Source of the DNA: Marinobacter sp. EhC06
GTDB lineage: Bacteria > Pseudomonadota > Gammaproteobacteria > Pseudomonadales > Oleiphilaceae
Length of the DNA stretch: 64,000 nucleotides
Assembly (NCBI RefSeq): GCF_001650915.1
Contig: NZ_LXYO01000011.1
Location: 62,001-126,000 of the forward strand
Reading direction: 5' to 3'
Shown here: one piece after another, positions 8,756-18,186 of the stretch
Layout of the letters: each line of letters begins with the position of its first letter
Position numbering within the stretch: the stretch's first letter is position 1
Program-made: the position numbers and the translations under genes
The notes under the pieces: model-generated
What the model was told of the DNA's origin: nothing
Seen by the model: only the letters and a program-made list of their open reading frames with translations
The model's database searches: none

Positions 8756-9403
8756 ATGAAAACGATCAACATCGACATTGTTTCCGACATCGCCTGCCCC
8801 TGGTGTGCCATTGGCTACGCCCGCCTGGAGCAGGCCATGAAACAGTTGGCGTCTGAGTACGAATTTGGCCTCCAATGGCATGCCTTTGAACTGAACCCGG
8901 ATCATACGGGTGAGGGTGAGCCCATACTGCCGGCTCTGGCCCGCAAGTACGGCCGGAGCGAGGATGAGATGCGCGCTACCCAAAACCAGATGATGACGAT
9001 TGCGAAGGATTTGGGCCTCAATTTTGAGAAAATGCAGGAGCGTTTCACCTGCAACACCTTCGATGCCCATCGGCTGGTCAAGTGGGCTGCTGAGCAGGGC
9101 AAACAGACGGAGATGAAGCAGGCGCTGTTCGAGGCTTATTTCGGAAAGGCAGAGGATGTTTCAGACCCGAACGTGTTACTGGGCTGCGTCGAGAGCCTTG
9201 GGCTGGATCGCGACAAGGCTAAGCAAATTCTGGATTCTGATGAATTTGCCGACGTGGTCCGGGAGGACGAAGCTACCTATCAGCGGGCCGGCGTTTCTGC
9301 GGTGCCGGCATTCATCGTGAACGGGAAATACCTGATCTCCGGCGCCCAGGAACCCGATACCCTGGTACAGGCGTTCGAGGAAATCAGCGCAAAACCTGAG
9401 TGA
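8756..9403 (+). CDS. DsbA family oxidoreductase, FrnE-like
   Basis: A 215-aa thioredoxin-fold protein of the FrnE / 2-hydroxychromene-2-carboxylate isomerase type. The active site is C14-P-W-C17 directly after the first strand, and a cis-proline segment (VSAVPAF) lies near residue 180. There is no signal peptide, so it acts in the cytoplasm, where such proteins shuffle disulfides or act in oxidative stress. It is followed after 20 bases by a DUF4112 gene on the same strand, a probable operon. Confidence 0.88.
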   Translation: MKTINIDIVSDIACPWCAIGYARLEQAMKQLASEYEFGLQWHAFELNPDHTGEGEPILPALARKYGRSEDEMRATQNQMMTIAKDLGLNFEKMQERFTCNTFDAHRLVKWAAEQGKQTEMKQALFEAYFGKAEDVSDPNVLLGCVESLGLDRDKAKQILDSDEFADVVREDEATYQRAGVSAVPAFIVNGKYLISGAQEPDTLVQAFEEISAKPE

Positions 9404-9423
9404 GCGCCTGAACTGGAGAAGAA

Positions 9424-9879
9424 ATGCCGAAACCTTCCGAAGCCCGTCAGCGGGCCATTCTCGAGCGGCTGGACAAATTCAGCCGGTTCACCGATAGCAA
9501 TATTGCTATTCCGTTTACCAATGTAAGGATAGGTGCGGAGGCAGTTATTGGCTTGTTGCCCGTGGTGGGAGATGCCGTGGGCCTGGTGCTGGCCGGCTAC
9601 GTGTTGGTGGAAGCGCAGAGAGCGGGCGCCAGCAAGGCCGTTAAGCTTCGCATGCTGCGCAACATGGGCATTGATTTCCTGGGTGGCCTGCTGCCGGTAA
9701 TAGGTGATGGCTTTGACGCGGTATACAAAGCCAATACCCGCAACACCCGCTTGCTCAGAAACTACCTGGAAAAAGAGTTGGCGATTGAACCGCCTCCTCC
9801 GCCTTTCCCCTGGATGACCGTAATCTGGTTGTCCGTGCTGTTCGCTGTTGTTACCGGTGGCTTGACGCTGATCCTTTAG
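9424..9879 (+). CDS. DUF4112 membrane protein
   Basis: A 151-aa protein with the DUF4112 pattern: IPFTNVRIGAEAVIGLLPV, split here as an N-terminal amphipathic part and a GLLPVVGD turn, repeated later as GLLPVIGDGFDAVYKAN. A hydrophobic segment occurs at about 40-62 and another ends the protein after a run of prolines. The biochemical role of DUF4112 is not known. Probably co-transcribed with the FrnE-like gene. Confidence 0.85.
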   Translation: MPKPSEARQRAILERLDKFSRFTDSNIAIPFTNVRIGAEAVIGLLPVVGDAVGLVLAGYVLVEAQRAGASKAVKLRMLRNMGIDFLGGLLPVIGDGFDAVYKANTRNTRLLRNYLEKELAIEPPPPPFPWMTVIWLSVLFAVVTGGLTLIL

Positions 9880-9995
9880 AGCGGCTGCGGTCACTCTGAC
9901 GTTTTTAGTCGACTCAGTGTCGTATTGGTTCCTTCCGAAAAGATCAAAGAGGGCCACATTAGGGCTATCGACAACCCGGGAAGGGGGAGATAGCA

Positions 9996-11357
9996 ATGGC
10001 TGTTAAATTCGAGCAAGCACTTCTGGATTATCCACAACAACGGGCCGGTGCGGCACGCCAGCCCGACAGCGTCGACCAGTCTGATCGACGCGTTCCCATC
10101 AACCTGCGCCAATCTGGACCCACGCCGGTGGAGATGCTGATTTCCACTCGGGTCCGCAAGTCACCTTACTGGCATCTGGCCTATGAGGCGGGCTGCTGGC
10201 GCGCGACGGTCTACAACCGTATGTACCACCCCCGGGGTTATGTCCGCCCGGAAGACGGCGGCGCCATGCTGGAGTACGAGTCGCTGATCCACGACGTCAC
10301 CATGTGGAACGTGGCGGTTGAGCGTCAGATCCAGGTTAAAGGCCCGGATGCCGAGCGGTTCGTGAATTACGTGATCACCCGGGATGCTACCAAGATCAAG
10401 CCCATGCGTGGCAAATACGTCATCCTCTGCAATGAAGAGGGTGGCATCATCAATGATCCTGTTCTGCTGCGGGTCGCCGAGGACGAGTTCTGGTTTTCGC
10501 TCTCCGACAGTGATCTTGAGCTGTGGATGCGGGGCGTAAACGTTGGCATGGGATTCAATGTCACCATTGCGGAAATCGATGTGGCGCCCGTGCAGATTCA
10601 GGGGCCCAAGTCTGAAGCCCTGATGGCGGACCTGTTTGGCGACGCCGTCCGGGACATTCCTTACTACGGCTTGATGGAAGGCCAGGTGGCCGGCCACGAC
10701 GTGATCGTGTCCCAGACCGGCTTTACCGGAGAGAAGGGGTACGAGATTTACCTCAAGGATGCGACCAAATACGCCGAGGACCTCTGGTACACCGTGCTTG
10801 CCGCGGGCGAGCCCCACAACCTTCGGGTCATAGCGCCCGCCCACCATCGCCGGATTGCCGCGGGCATTCTGTCCTGGGGCCAGGATGTGGATCAGGAAAC
10901 CCTGCCGTTCCAGTGCAACCTGGCGTACCAGGTGCCGCGCAACAAGGAGGCCGATTACATCGGCAAGCAAAAGCTTGAGCAGGTCCGTGAGCAATTGGAC
11001 GCCGGTCGCCCGCCTTTCAGCCACATCATGGTGGGCATTCGTTTTGGCGGCGGCCAGGTGACCGACTACTCCAACGATTTCTGGCTGATCAGCCGCCCGG
11101 ACGGCGGCGAAGCGGAGGGCTATGTTACCTCCCCCTGGTACTCCCCGGAGCTTGAGACCAACATCGCGCTGGCGTATGTGCCGTTTGACCTTCGGGCTGT
11201 GGGCACGCGGCTGACTGTGCATCTTCCTGTGGAATATGCCGCCGCGGATGGCTCAACCGCTGTAGAGGCGGAAGTGGTGGAAGTGCCCTTCCGGCCTTCG
11301 GTGAATCCCAACGCCCGCGAAAGAGCCCGGGCCAAGGGGATCGACTTCGCCGATTAA
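9996..11357 (+). CDS. GcvT-family tetrahydrofolate methyltransferase, DmdA-like
   Basis: A 453-aa aminomethyltransferase-fold protein. After an unusual N-terminal 60-residue extension it aligns by eye with DmdA (dimethylsulfoniopropionate demethylase): ATVYNRMYHP, VWDVAVERQ-like text (MWNVAVERQIQVKGPDA), NDPVLLRV, VQIQGPKSEALMADLFG and the C-terminal barrel. The expected reaction is transfer of a methyl group from an S-, N- or O-methyl substrate to tetrahydrofolate. It is also distantly like LigM/DesA O-demethylases. It heads an operon with a MetF-like gene and fhs, the genes needed to oxidise methyl-THF. GGGGGAG precedes the ATG. The exact substrate is not determinable from sequence alone. 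Confidence 0.8.
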   Translation: MAVKFEQALLDYPQQRAGAARQPDSVDQSDRRVPINLRQSGPTPVEMLISTRVRKSPYWHLAYEAGCWRATVYNRMYHPRGYVRPEDGGAMLEYESLIHDVTMWNVAVERQIQVKGPDAERFVNYVITRDATKIKPMRGKYVILCNEEGGIINDPVLLRVAEDEFWFSLSDSDLELWMRGVNVGMGFNVTIAEIDVAPVQIQGPKSEALMADLFGDAVRDIPYYGLMEGQVAGHDVIVSQTGFTGEKGYEIYLKDATKYAEDLWYTVLAAGEPHNLRVIAPAHHRRIAAGILSWGQDVDQETLPFQCNLAYQVPRNKEADYIGKQKLEQVREQLDAGRPPFSHIMVGIRFGGGQVTDYSNDFWLISRPDGGEAEGYVTSPWYSPELETNIALAYVPFDLRAVGTRLTVHLPVEYAAADGSTAVEAEVVEVPFRPSVNPNARERARAKGIDFAD

Positions 11358-11423
11358 CCGAACGGCAGGAACCGGCGATAGCAGCTGTCGGGTAAACACC
11401 GTTGGCAATGGGGTGCGCGGTTT

Positions 11424-12338
11424 ATGACACTGGTTAGCGAGAGACAGGCGTTCAATCGGCCCGATGACGAGGCGGCAGCAAGGTTTCGTGATCTGGTGCG
11501 CTCGGCATCCATCGAGGCCACACCCCGCCAGATCCTGACGACAGAACATTTGCCGGATCTTCTGCCGGCAGGCACCTGCGTGTACGTGCCCTTCCTGCCA
11601 AAGGGGCAGTTCAGTGACACGCTGGAAGCTTCCCGTCGTCTGCTGGATCTGGGTATGCAGCCAGTGCCGCATGTGCCCGCCCGAATGGCCCAGAGCCGGG
11701 GGCAGTTGCGGGACTGGTTGGCCCAATTAGATGAAAGCGGGGTAGACCGTCTGCTGCTGATCGCGGGCGACAGCGATGCGGTGGCCGGGCCGTTTCCCGA
11801 CACTTTAGCCGTGCTCGAATCGGGATTGTTGGCGCAGTTCCGGTTCCACGGTATCGGTGTTGCGGCTCATCCGGACGGCCATCCTATGGCGGATCGGGCA
11901 ACCCTGGCTCAGGCATTGAGCGTCAAGCGTGAATACGCCCGTACGACCGCTACCAGGCTCTGGGTGGTCACCCAGTTCACCTTCGACGCTGAGGTGGTGA
12001 TCGACTGGCTGCAAGGGCTGGGCAATATTCTGGAAGAGGTGCCCGTCTATATCGGCATGGCGGGCCCAACCCGGGTTAAAACGCTTATCGCTTACGCAGC
12101 TATGTGCGGGGTAGGCGCATCCGCACGTATGCTGCTTCGTCGCCCTGGCAGTGCCCGGATGCTGGGTGCCTGGAAACCCGACGATATGGTCCGGGCACTG
12201 GTGCAGTATTGCCTGGAAAATCCGGAGACTTTGCTGCGGGGCATTCATCTGTTTCCGTTCGGAGGCCTGCGCCAGTCAGCGCAATGGATTCGGGAGCACA
12301 GTGGGTCCTTTGAGACCAACAGGGAGGCAGTGCCATGA
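11424..12338 (+). CDS. Methylenetetrahydrofolate reductase-like protein
   Basis: A 304-aa TIM-barrel protein of the MetF family, recognisable by the strands around [25 protein letters not shown] and the terminal [10 protein letters not shown]. Housekeeping MetF reduces methylene-THF; in demethylation operons its homologue runs toward oxidation of 5-methyl-THF. Its position 66 bases after the GcvT-like gene, with a four-base ATGA overlap into fhs, supports that role. It is more divergent than housekeeping MetF, so substrate and cofactor preference are uncertain. Confidence 0.82.
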   Translation: MTLVSERQAFNRPDDEAAARFRDLVRSASIEATPRQILTTEHLPDLLPAGTCVYVPFLPKGQFSDTLEASRRLLDLGMQPVPHVPARMAQSRGQLRDWLAQLDESGVDRLLLIAGDSDAVAGPFPDTLAVLESGLLAQFRFHGIGVAAHPDGHPMADRATLAQALSVKREYARTTATRLWVVTQFTFDAEVVIDWLQGLGNILEEVPVYIGMAGPTRVKTLIAYAAMCGVGASARMLLRRPGSARMLGAWKPDDMVRALVQYCLENPETLLRGIHLFPFGGLRQSAQWIREHSGSFETNREAVP

Positions 12339-14071
12339 GTCTTCAGTACAGTAAACTGACACCCGACACGCCAGCGCCGTCCGAGTTTCCGCCGCCGGGC
12401 ACTCCGGATATCGAGATTGCCCGTTCGGTTCAGCCACAGTCTATCCTTCTGTTGGCCCAGCAGCGTTTCGGGTTGCCGGCGGAGAGTCTGGTGCCCTTTG
12501 GCCATTACAAGGCAAAGCTGGACATGGCCTACGTGGATACGTCCGACTCGGCACCCAGAGGCAAGCTGGTACTGGTGACGGCCATTACGCCAACCCCGGC
12601 GGGGGAGGGTAAGACCACCACCAGTGTAGGGCTGAATGATGGCTTCAACCGGCTGGGTGTGCGTTCCTCCGTGTGTCTGCGGGAGCCGTCCCTGGGGCCC
12701 TGCTTTGGCATGAAGGGTGGTGCTGCCGGCGGAGGCCGGGCTCAGGTGATCCCGATGGAAGACATCAATCTGCATTTCAATGGCGACTTCCACGCCATCA
12801 CCAGTGCTCATAACCTGCTGGCGTCACTGATTGATAACCACATTCACTGGGGCAATGAGGCCGGGCTGGATCCGCGTTACATAAGCTGGCGCAGAGTCAT
12901 GGATATAACCGACCGGTCGCTGCGAAACATGGTCTGTGGCCTGGGCGGGGCGGCACACGGCGTGCCCCGTGAGACCGGGTTCGACATCACTGTGTCATCG
13001 GAAATCATGGCCATCCTTTGCCTGGCGGATGGCCGGGCGGACCTGAAGCAGCGATTGGGAAATATCATCGTTGGACGGCGTTCGGACATGTCGCCGGTAA
13101 CCGTTCGTGATCTGGGTGTCGAGGGTTCACTCACCGTTCTGCTGAAAGAAGCCCTGCAGCCAAACCTGGTGCAGAGCCTGGAGCACAATCCGGTGTTTAT
13201 CCATGGCGGCCCCTTTGCCAATATTGCCCATGGCTGCAATTCCGTCACCGCAACCCGGGCTGCGCTGGCCCTGAATGACGTGGTGGTTACCGAGGCCGGT
13301 TTTGGCGCCGACCTGGGCGCGGAGAAATTTATTGATATCAAGTGCCGGCACACGGGATTGCGCCCGGATGCCGCCGTAGTGGTCTGTACCATTCGGGCTC
13401 TCAAAATGCAGGGCGGTATTCCCCGCAGCCAACTGGGGATTGCCGACCTGGCAGCGCTGCGAAAAGGGGCCGCCAACCTTGAGCGGCATATCCGCAATCT
13501 GCAGCAGTTTGGCCTGACCCCGGTGGTGTGCATCAACCGTTTCCCGGATGACACCGAGGAGGAGATGGCGCTGGTCCAGTCCATCAGCGAGGAGCTGGGC
13601 GTGCGGGCAGTGCCCGCGGATCACTGGGCAACCGGTGGTGAAGGCGCCACTGAGCTGGCCCAGGCGGTGCTGGACCAGATGGATGAGGGCGAACCGGAGG
13701 TGAAATTCCTCTATGAAGACAGCCTGCCCCTGGCGGACAAGATTCGCACGATTGCCACCCGTATCTACCATGCCGGAAGTGTGGAGTTCACAACGGTCGC
13801 CAAACGACAGCTGGAAGAATACGAAAGCCTGGGCTTTGGCCACCTGCCGGTGTGCATCGCCAAGACCCAGTACAGCTTCTCGGTGGACTCGTCGGTGAAG
13901 GGCGCGCCGTCCGGGCATATGTTGCCGGTGAGAGAAGTGCGCCTGGCGGCGGGAGCCGGGTTCGTGGTGGCGGTCTGTGGCGATATTATGACCATGCCGG
14001 GGCTGCCACGGCGCCCTGCCGCCCTGGACATCGCGCTGGATGAAAATGGCCTTGTGGTGGGGTTAACCTGA
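12335..14071 (+). CDS. fhs: Formate--tetrahydrofolate ligase
   Basis: Interconverts 10-formyl-THF, ADP and phosphate with formate, THF and ATP. At 578 aa it has the family length, with the nucleotide loop [11 protein letters not shown] at residues 85-95 and the downstream [17 protein letters not shown]-type block ([14 protein letters not shown]). Third gene of the demethylation operon and translationally coupled to the MetF-like gene. With a FolD elsewhere, this set could turn methyl groups into formate and ATP. It ends 8 bases from the convergent gbdR. Confidence 0.95.
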   Translation: MSLQYSKLTPDTPAPSEFPPPGTPDIEIARSVQPQSILLLAQQRFGLPAESLVPFGHYKAKLDMAYVDTSDSAPRGKLVLVTAITPTPAGEGKTTTSVGLNDGFNRLGVRSSVCLREPSLGPCFGMKGGAAGGGRAQVIPMEDINLHFNGDFHAITSAHNLLASLIDNHIHWGNEAGLDPRYISWRRVMDITDRSLRNMVCGLGGAAHGVPRETGFDITVSSEIMAILCLADGRADLKQRLGNIIVGRRSDMSPVTVRDLGVEGSLTVLLKEALQPNLVQSLEHNPVFIHGGPFANIAHGCNSVTATRAALALNDVVVTEAGFGADLGAEKFIDIKCRHTGLRPDAAVVVCTIRALKMQGGIPRSQLGIADLAALRKGAANLERHIRNLQQFGLTPVVCINRFPDDTEEEMALVQSISEELGVRAVPADHWATGGEGATELAQAVLDQMDEGEPEVKFLYEDSLPLADKIRTIATRIYHAGSVEFTTVAKRQLEEYESLGFGHLPVCIAKTQYSFSVDSSVKGAPSGHMLPVREVRLAAGAGFVVAVCGDIMTMPGLPRRPAALDIALDENGLVVGLT

Positions 14072-14092
14072 GACTGGGTTTAACCTGGGACA
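14060..14092. repeat. Near-perfect 16-base tandem repeat at a convergent junction
   Basis: Two copies of GGTT(T)AACCTGRGAC lie back to back across the stop codons of fhs and gbdR, differing by one inserted T and one substitution. The copies also allow a GGTTAA/TTAACC pairing that could form a weak bidirectional hairpin. Confidence 0.4.
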
Positions 14093-15204
14093 GTATGCCC
14101 CGGGGAATCCTCAAAGGTTCCGTAAGTGGGCTCGGTTCTGGCCCGCTTCAGGGCTTGCAGTGATGACGACGGCAAACTGGCCATGGTTTCGGTCAGGAGG
14201 CCGTCGGCCCTGGCCGGAGTAAAGACTTCCATTCGTTCATACTTGGGCGCGCGCCCCATTGTCTTGCGATAACAACGGCTGAAGTGGGTGGCGGAAACGA
14301 AGCCGCACATAGAGGCAATCTCCACGATGGAACAGGAGGTCTGCTTCAGCAACCGACGGGCACGGTTCAGTCGCACCCTGAGGTAATAGCGCGACGGCGT
14401 GCACCCCATGTGCTTCAGGAACAGCCGCTCCAGTTGACGGCGTGATATGCCGGCCAGAGTCGCCAGTTCCTGCAGTTCGATCGGCTCTTCGATATTGGAT
14501 TCCATCAGCTGGGCAGCCTCCGCCAGCTTGGGTTGCGCCCGGGCCAGGCCCGGATGCATGGGCATGGGCTGTTGCTCACTCTCCTCCCTGACCCGGTCGC
14601 AGACAAACATGTGGGAGATGGCATTGCTGAGCTCCTGACCATGCCGCCGTGCCAGGAAGCTGAGCATCATGTGCATTGGCACGGTGCCTCCGGTGCAGGT
14701 CATGCGTTCACGCTCTACCGTAAACAGGCGGTTGTTGGTCTGAACCCGGGGAAAGTCTTCCTGCATGGCTTCCAGGCATTCCCAGTGGGCACTGCAGGCG
14801 TAGCCGTCGAGCAGGCCGGCACTGGCCAGCACATAGGGGCCGGTACAGACAGCGCCAAGCAGGACATGCTGCCGGGCCATCTGTTTCAGCCATTGGACCT
14901 CCCGGCGTGAGAAACTGCGGGTGACGTCAATTCCGGCAACCACGATGACCAGATCGAAGCTGTGCTCTTCCTGAATTGAGGCATCCGGCACCATGGTGAT
15001 GCCGTCACTGGCGCGGGCGTAATCGCCCTCGGCAGTAAGCAATTTCCAGGAATAGAGTTCGGTGCCCGCCAATTGGTTGGCCATTCTGAGAGGTTCCACC
15101 GCAGTGGCAAGGGCAATCAGGGTGAAGTTGTCGATCAGAAGGAAGCCGACCCGATAGGGCTGCTGGACGGGCTTGTCTGTTTGCGAACCGGTATCAGTGG
15201 TCAT
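14080..15204 (-). CDS. gbdR: GbdR-like AraC/GATase-1 transcriptional regulator
   Basis: A 374-aa regulator with an N-terminal DJ-1/PfpI (GATase-1) ligand domain (VGFLLIDNFTLIALATAVEP at its start, GAVCTGPYVLASAGLLDG in the middle) and a C-terminal double AraC helix-turn-helix (ISRRQLERLFLKHMG and IASMCGFVSATHFSRCY). It resembles Pseudomonas GbdR over its full length, including the terminal ALKRARTEPTY block. GbdR activates glycine betaine and dimethylglycine catabolism. ATG 15204 with AAGGGGG upstream was chosen over TTG 15240. It lies downstream of the DMGDH-like gene on the same strand and probably controls both flanking transcription units. Confidence 0.87.
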   Translation of the reverse strand: MTTDTGSQTDKPVQQPYRVGFLLIDNFTLIALATAVEPLRMANQLAGTELYSWKLLTAEGDYARASDGITMVPDASIQEEHSFDLVIVVAGIDVTRSFSRREVQWLKQMARQHVLLGAVCTGPYVLASAGLLDGYACSAHWECLEAMQEDFPRVQTNNRLFTVERERMTCTGGTVPMHMMLSFLARRHGQELSNAISHMFVCDRVREESEQQPMPMHPGLARAQPKLAEAAQLMESNIEEPIELQELATLAGISRRQLERLFLKHMGCTPSRYYLRVRLNRARRLLKQTSCSIVEIASMCGFVSATHFSRCYRKTMGRAPKYERMEVFTPARADGLLTETMASLPSSSLQALKRARTEPTYGTFEDSPGHTVPG

Positions 15205-15295
15205 AAACAACCCCCTTTGCCCTGTCTGGGCCAGTCGCAACGGCCAGCACCGGGATTGCCTGTACTGACCACCACCACTACCTGAACACTAGCTG

Positions 15296-15314
15296 TTGCA
15301 CCTAAATCGTGCAA
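15296..15314 (-). promoter_or_regulatory. Inverted repeat between the flavoprotein gene and gbdR
   Basis: TTGCAC-N7-GTGCAA, perfect 6-base arms, starting 7 bases after the stop of the upstream gene and about 90-110 bases before the gbdR ATG. It could be an operator for gbdR or a processing hairpin; there is no T-tract for termination. Confidence 0.35.
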
Positions 15315-15321
15315 TAAATGA

Positions 15322-17892
15322 TCAGGATTTGACCCGCTCGTTATCCGGATCAAACAGTGCCCGGTAACCCACCGCTTCGATTCGGATAGGGTAGTGCTCC
15401 TGGAAGTATTCCAGGGTGAGCTCACGCCCTTCCTGGGCATACTCGGCGGGGATGTAACCCAGCAGAATGATCTTCCCTACTGAGGGCCCCCACGCCACAC
15501 TGGTGTTGTAAGAGCGGCGACCGTGGCTATCCACCAGCACTTCACCGGTTTGTGGGTCCAGAATCGGCCATTGGCCAACCGGGTAGCGCAGAATGCCGTT
15601 GGCATCCCGGTGCTCGGTCATGGTCATGGTGCACAGGTAGGCCGATTGCCGTGGCCACTCCCGCTGCTCCAGATACGCGGCCTTGCCGTGAAAATCGGCT
15701 TCCTTGACCTTGGGCCGTTGCAAACCGGCTTCGTAGAGATTGTATTCCGTTTCCAGGTCCACGTTCTGCAGTCGCAGGCTCTTCTCCAGGCGACGGGTAT
15801 TGGCGTAGGTTTCAATGCCCACCGGCGTAACGCCCGCATCGTAGAGCAAGTCCCAGATTCTCAGGCCATAACTGAACGGGAAATAGAGCTCCCAGCCCTG
15901 CTCGCCCACGTAGGAAATCCGGAAGGCCCAGACCGGGACCCCTCGAATGTTCAGTTCCCGGGCGGTGGCAAACGGGAAATTGTCCGCGGACAACTGGTCC
16001 GGGTCGGTCACGAACTGGGCCAATGTCTCCCGGGCCTTTGGTCCCCAGAGGCCAAGGGTCGCCAGCTCGTCGGTGCGGTCATGCACCTGGATGTTGTCCA
16101 GCCCCTTCTCCCGGGCCATACGGGTGATCCAGCAATAGTCCCGGTGGCCGGTGTCGCCGCCGCAGACGACCCGATAGCCTTGCGCGCCCCGCCGAATGAT
16201 GGTCAGGTCGGAACGCACGCCCCCGCGCTCGTCGAGGAAATGAGTGTAGACACCTTTGCCGTTGGGCGTGGTACCGCCGACTTTGGCAACCGACAGATAT
16301 TCCAGCAGCGCTTCCGCGTTGTCACCGGAAATGTCGAAGATGGCGAAGTGCGAGAGATTGATCATGCCCACGGATTCGCTCATCTCAAGCTGTTCAGCGT
16401 TTGATACCTCCCAGAAGTGTCTGGCGTCCCATTCGTGTTCCCGCACCGGGATCCGGTCGCGATATTTCGCCAGCAGGGTGGACTCGTTGGCTGCATAACC
16501 GTGAGCACGCTCCCAGCCTGCGGCCTCCATGAAGTAAGCACCCAGACCCACTTCCCGCAGGTAGAAAGGGCTGGTTCGCATCTTGCGACCGGTAAGGTAC
16601 GGCTCACGGGGGTGAACCGCCGGGGTGTAGATCTTTTTGGCGGTCTCGTAGCAGCGGTTATACACGTAGTCCGGGGTTTTCTGCAGCGGGTAATGACGCG
16701 CAATGTCGATACTGTGGGGATCCATTTGCGGGGAGCCGTGGGTCATCCAGTCGGCCAGTACCTTGCCCGCTCCCGGGCCGTCCTTCACCCAGACCGCCTC
16801 GCAGAACCACAGATTACGGACTTCCGGGGATTCGCCCATGAGTGAACCGCCATCCGGTGTGACGGACAGCAGCCCGTTGAAAGAGTGTTTCTCCTCCCAC
16901 CCCAGTTCGCCGAGGATTGGCGTCATCTCAATGGCCTTTTCGTAGGCATCCATGACCTGGTCCAGTGAAAGATCCCGCATTGAGGGGGACATCCGCGCGT
17001 CACCGGGCTCCGCAATGGCGCCGGGGTAGACCAGCCGCGGGTTCTCCGCTTCGTAATAGCCCCACTCGATACGGCCGCCTTCGGTGGTGGTCGGGTCGCC
17101 GGTGTCCCGGACATAGGCGGAATTGCCCTGGTCGCGGAACAGGGGATAGACAATCTGCTTGCCGGTGCCATTGAGCTCTTCGTAGGGGCCGAAAAACAGC
17201 AAGGGATGCTCCAGTGGCATCAGTGGCAATGGTGAGTTGGCGGTGTTGGCCATCAGGGGCCCCCAGATGCCCATGGAGAGCACGACGTATTCAGTCTCAA
17301 TGTAGCCCTTGTGGGTTTCAACGCCACGCACCTGTCCGTCCTGGACATCAATGCGGATGGCCGGCGTATAGGCAAAGGCCTGAAGTTTGCCGGTGGCCAC
17401 GGCTTCTTCCACCAGGTCGCCAGCAACACTCTGGGACCGGGGCACCACCAACCCGGCATCCGGGTCCCACATCGCGCCCTGAATCTGACTTTCATCCAGC
17501 AATGGAAACAGCTCCTTTGCCTGTTTGGGCGAGATCATGCTGACATTGGTGCCGAACGCTTTTCCGGAACCCACCTTGCGACGAAGCTCGTCCATTCGCT
17601 CGTCGTCGTCAGACCGGGCCACTTCCATGCCACCGCATTTCACGTAATTGCCGCGTTTTTCATAAAACGCCTGGCTGTATTTGGTGGTGTATATGTTCAG
17701 CTTGTCGTGGGAGGTGGTGAAGCAGAAATCCGATGCGTGGGACGTTGAACCGATATCCGAGGGAATCGCGGATTTTTCAAGACCCACGATGTCATCCCAG
17801 CCTTGCTCGATCAGGTGGTGCGCTACCGACGAGCCAACGATACCGCCCTGGCCAATGATTACGACTTTTGCCCGTTTCGGTAGTTGTGCCAT
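15322..17892 (-). CDS. Dimethylglycine/sarcosine dehydrogenase-like flavoprotein
   Basis: An 856-aa protein with an N-terminal DAO-type FAD domain (GQGGIVG at 14-20, Glu39 for the ribose), a middle FAO domain to about residue 430, and C-terminal GcvT and GcvT_C domains that would bind tetrahydrofolate. His52 in G-S-T-S-H-A-S occupies the place of the flavinylated histidine of DMGDH and sarcosine dehydrogenase. The expected reaction is oxidative N-demethylation giving methylene-THF. GbdR-type regulation fits dimethylglycine, but no betaine demethylase (GbcAB) or DgcAB gene is in the window. AGGGGA precedes the ATG. Confidence 0.85.
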   Translation of the reverse strand: MAQLPKRAKVVIIGQGGIVGSSVAHHLIEQGWDDIVGLEKSAIPSDIGSTSHASDFCFTTSHDKLNIYTTKYSQAFYEKRGNYVKCGGMEVARSDDDERMDELRRKVGSGKAFGTNVSMISPKQAKELFPLLDESQIQGAMWDPDAGLVVPRSQSVAGDLVEEAVATGKLQAFAYTPAIRIDVQDGQVRGVETHKGYIETEYVVLSMGIWGPLMANTANSPLPLMPLEHPLLFFGPYEELNGTGKQIVYPLFRDQGNSAYVRDTGDPTTTEGGRIEWGYYEAENPRLVYPGAIAEPGDARMSPSMRDLSLDQVMDAYEKAIEMTPILGELGWEEKHSFNGLLSVTPDGGSLMGESPEVRNLWFCEAVWVKDGPGAGKVLADWMTHGSPQMDPHSIDIARHYPLQKTPDYVYNRCYETAKKIYTPAVHPREPYLTGRKMRTSPFYLREVGLGAYFMEAAGWERAHGYAANESTLLAKYRDRIPVREHEWDARHFWEVSNAEQLEMSESVGMINLSHFAIFDISGDNAEALLEYLSVAKVGGTTPNGKGVYTHFLDERGGVRSDLTIIRRGAQGYRVVCGGDTGHRDYCWITRMAREKGLDNIQVHDRTDELATLGLWGPKARETLAQFVTDPDQLSADNFPFATARELNIRGVPVWAFRISYVGEQGWELYFPFSYGLRIWDLLYDAGVTPVGIETYANTRRLEKSLRLQNVDLETEYNLYEAGLQRPKVKEADFHGKAAYLEQREWPRQSAYLCTMTMTEHRDANGILRYPVGQWPILDPQTGEVLVDSHGRRSYNTSVAWGPSVGKIILLGYIPAEYAQEGRELTLEYFQEHYPIRIEAVGYRALFDPDNERVKS

Positions 17893-18070
17893 TTTGGATC
17901 CCCTCTACCTGCATTGAATGCCACCGCGCTGCCGCATTTCGGGCAGGGCCTTTAATCAATGTGGCTCTAATTGCTGATGGCAGGTAAATCCAATACGACA
18001 CCGAGCCGTCTAAAAGCGGCAGAGACTCGGCCAGTCGAATGGTGGAAATTCTGATTTTCGAGTGAGGCCT

Positions 18071-18106
18071 GGATCAAAACTGTACAAGTAGTACCTCTTT
18101 TGATCC
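18071..18106. promoter_or_regulatory. 36-base interrupted palindrome in a divergent promoter region
   Basis: Perfect outer arms GGATCAAAA / TTTTGATCC enclose an inner GTAC-N5-GTAC pair. It lies in the 294-base gap between the flavoprotein gene and the diguanylate cyclase, about 80 bases before the latter's ATG. The dyad structure suggests a regulator-binding site. The rest of the gap (17893-18186) shows no gene. Confidence 0.45.
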
Positions 18107-18186
18107 GCATATTTACTGGTGGTCAGGGCGAGAATTTGTTTAGATTCGGCATGTACAGGGAATAAAGTGCGTTGTGAGCTCTTTTT

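Noticed and set aside
9996-11357. Assignment of the methyltransferase as LigM/DesA
   Set aside because: Only the fold and operon logic agree; by-eye alignment is clearly closer to DmdA. A firm DmdA label was also withheld because of the N-terminal extension and GbdR context.
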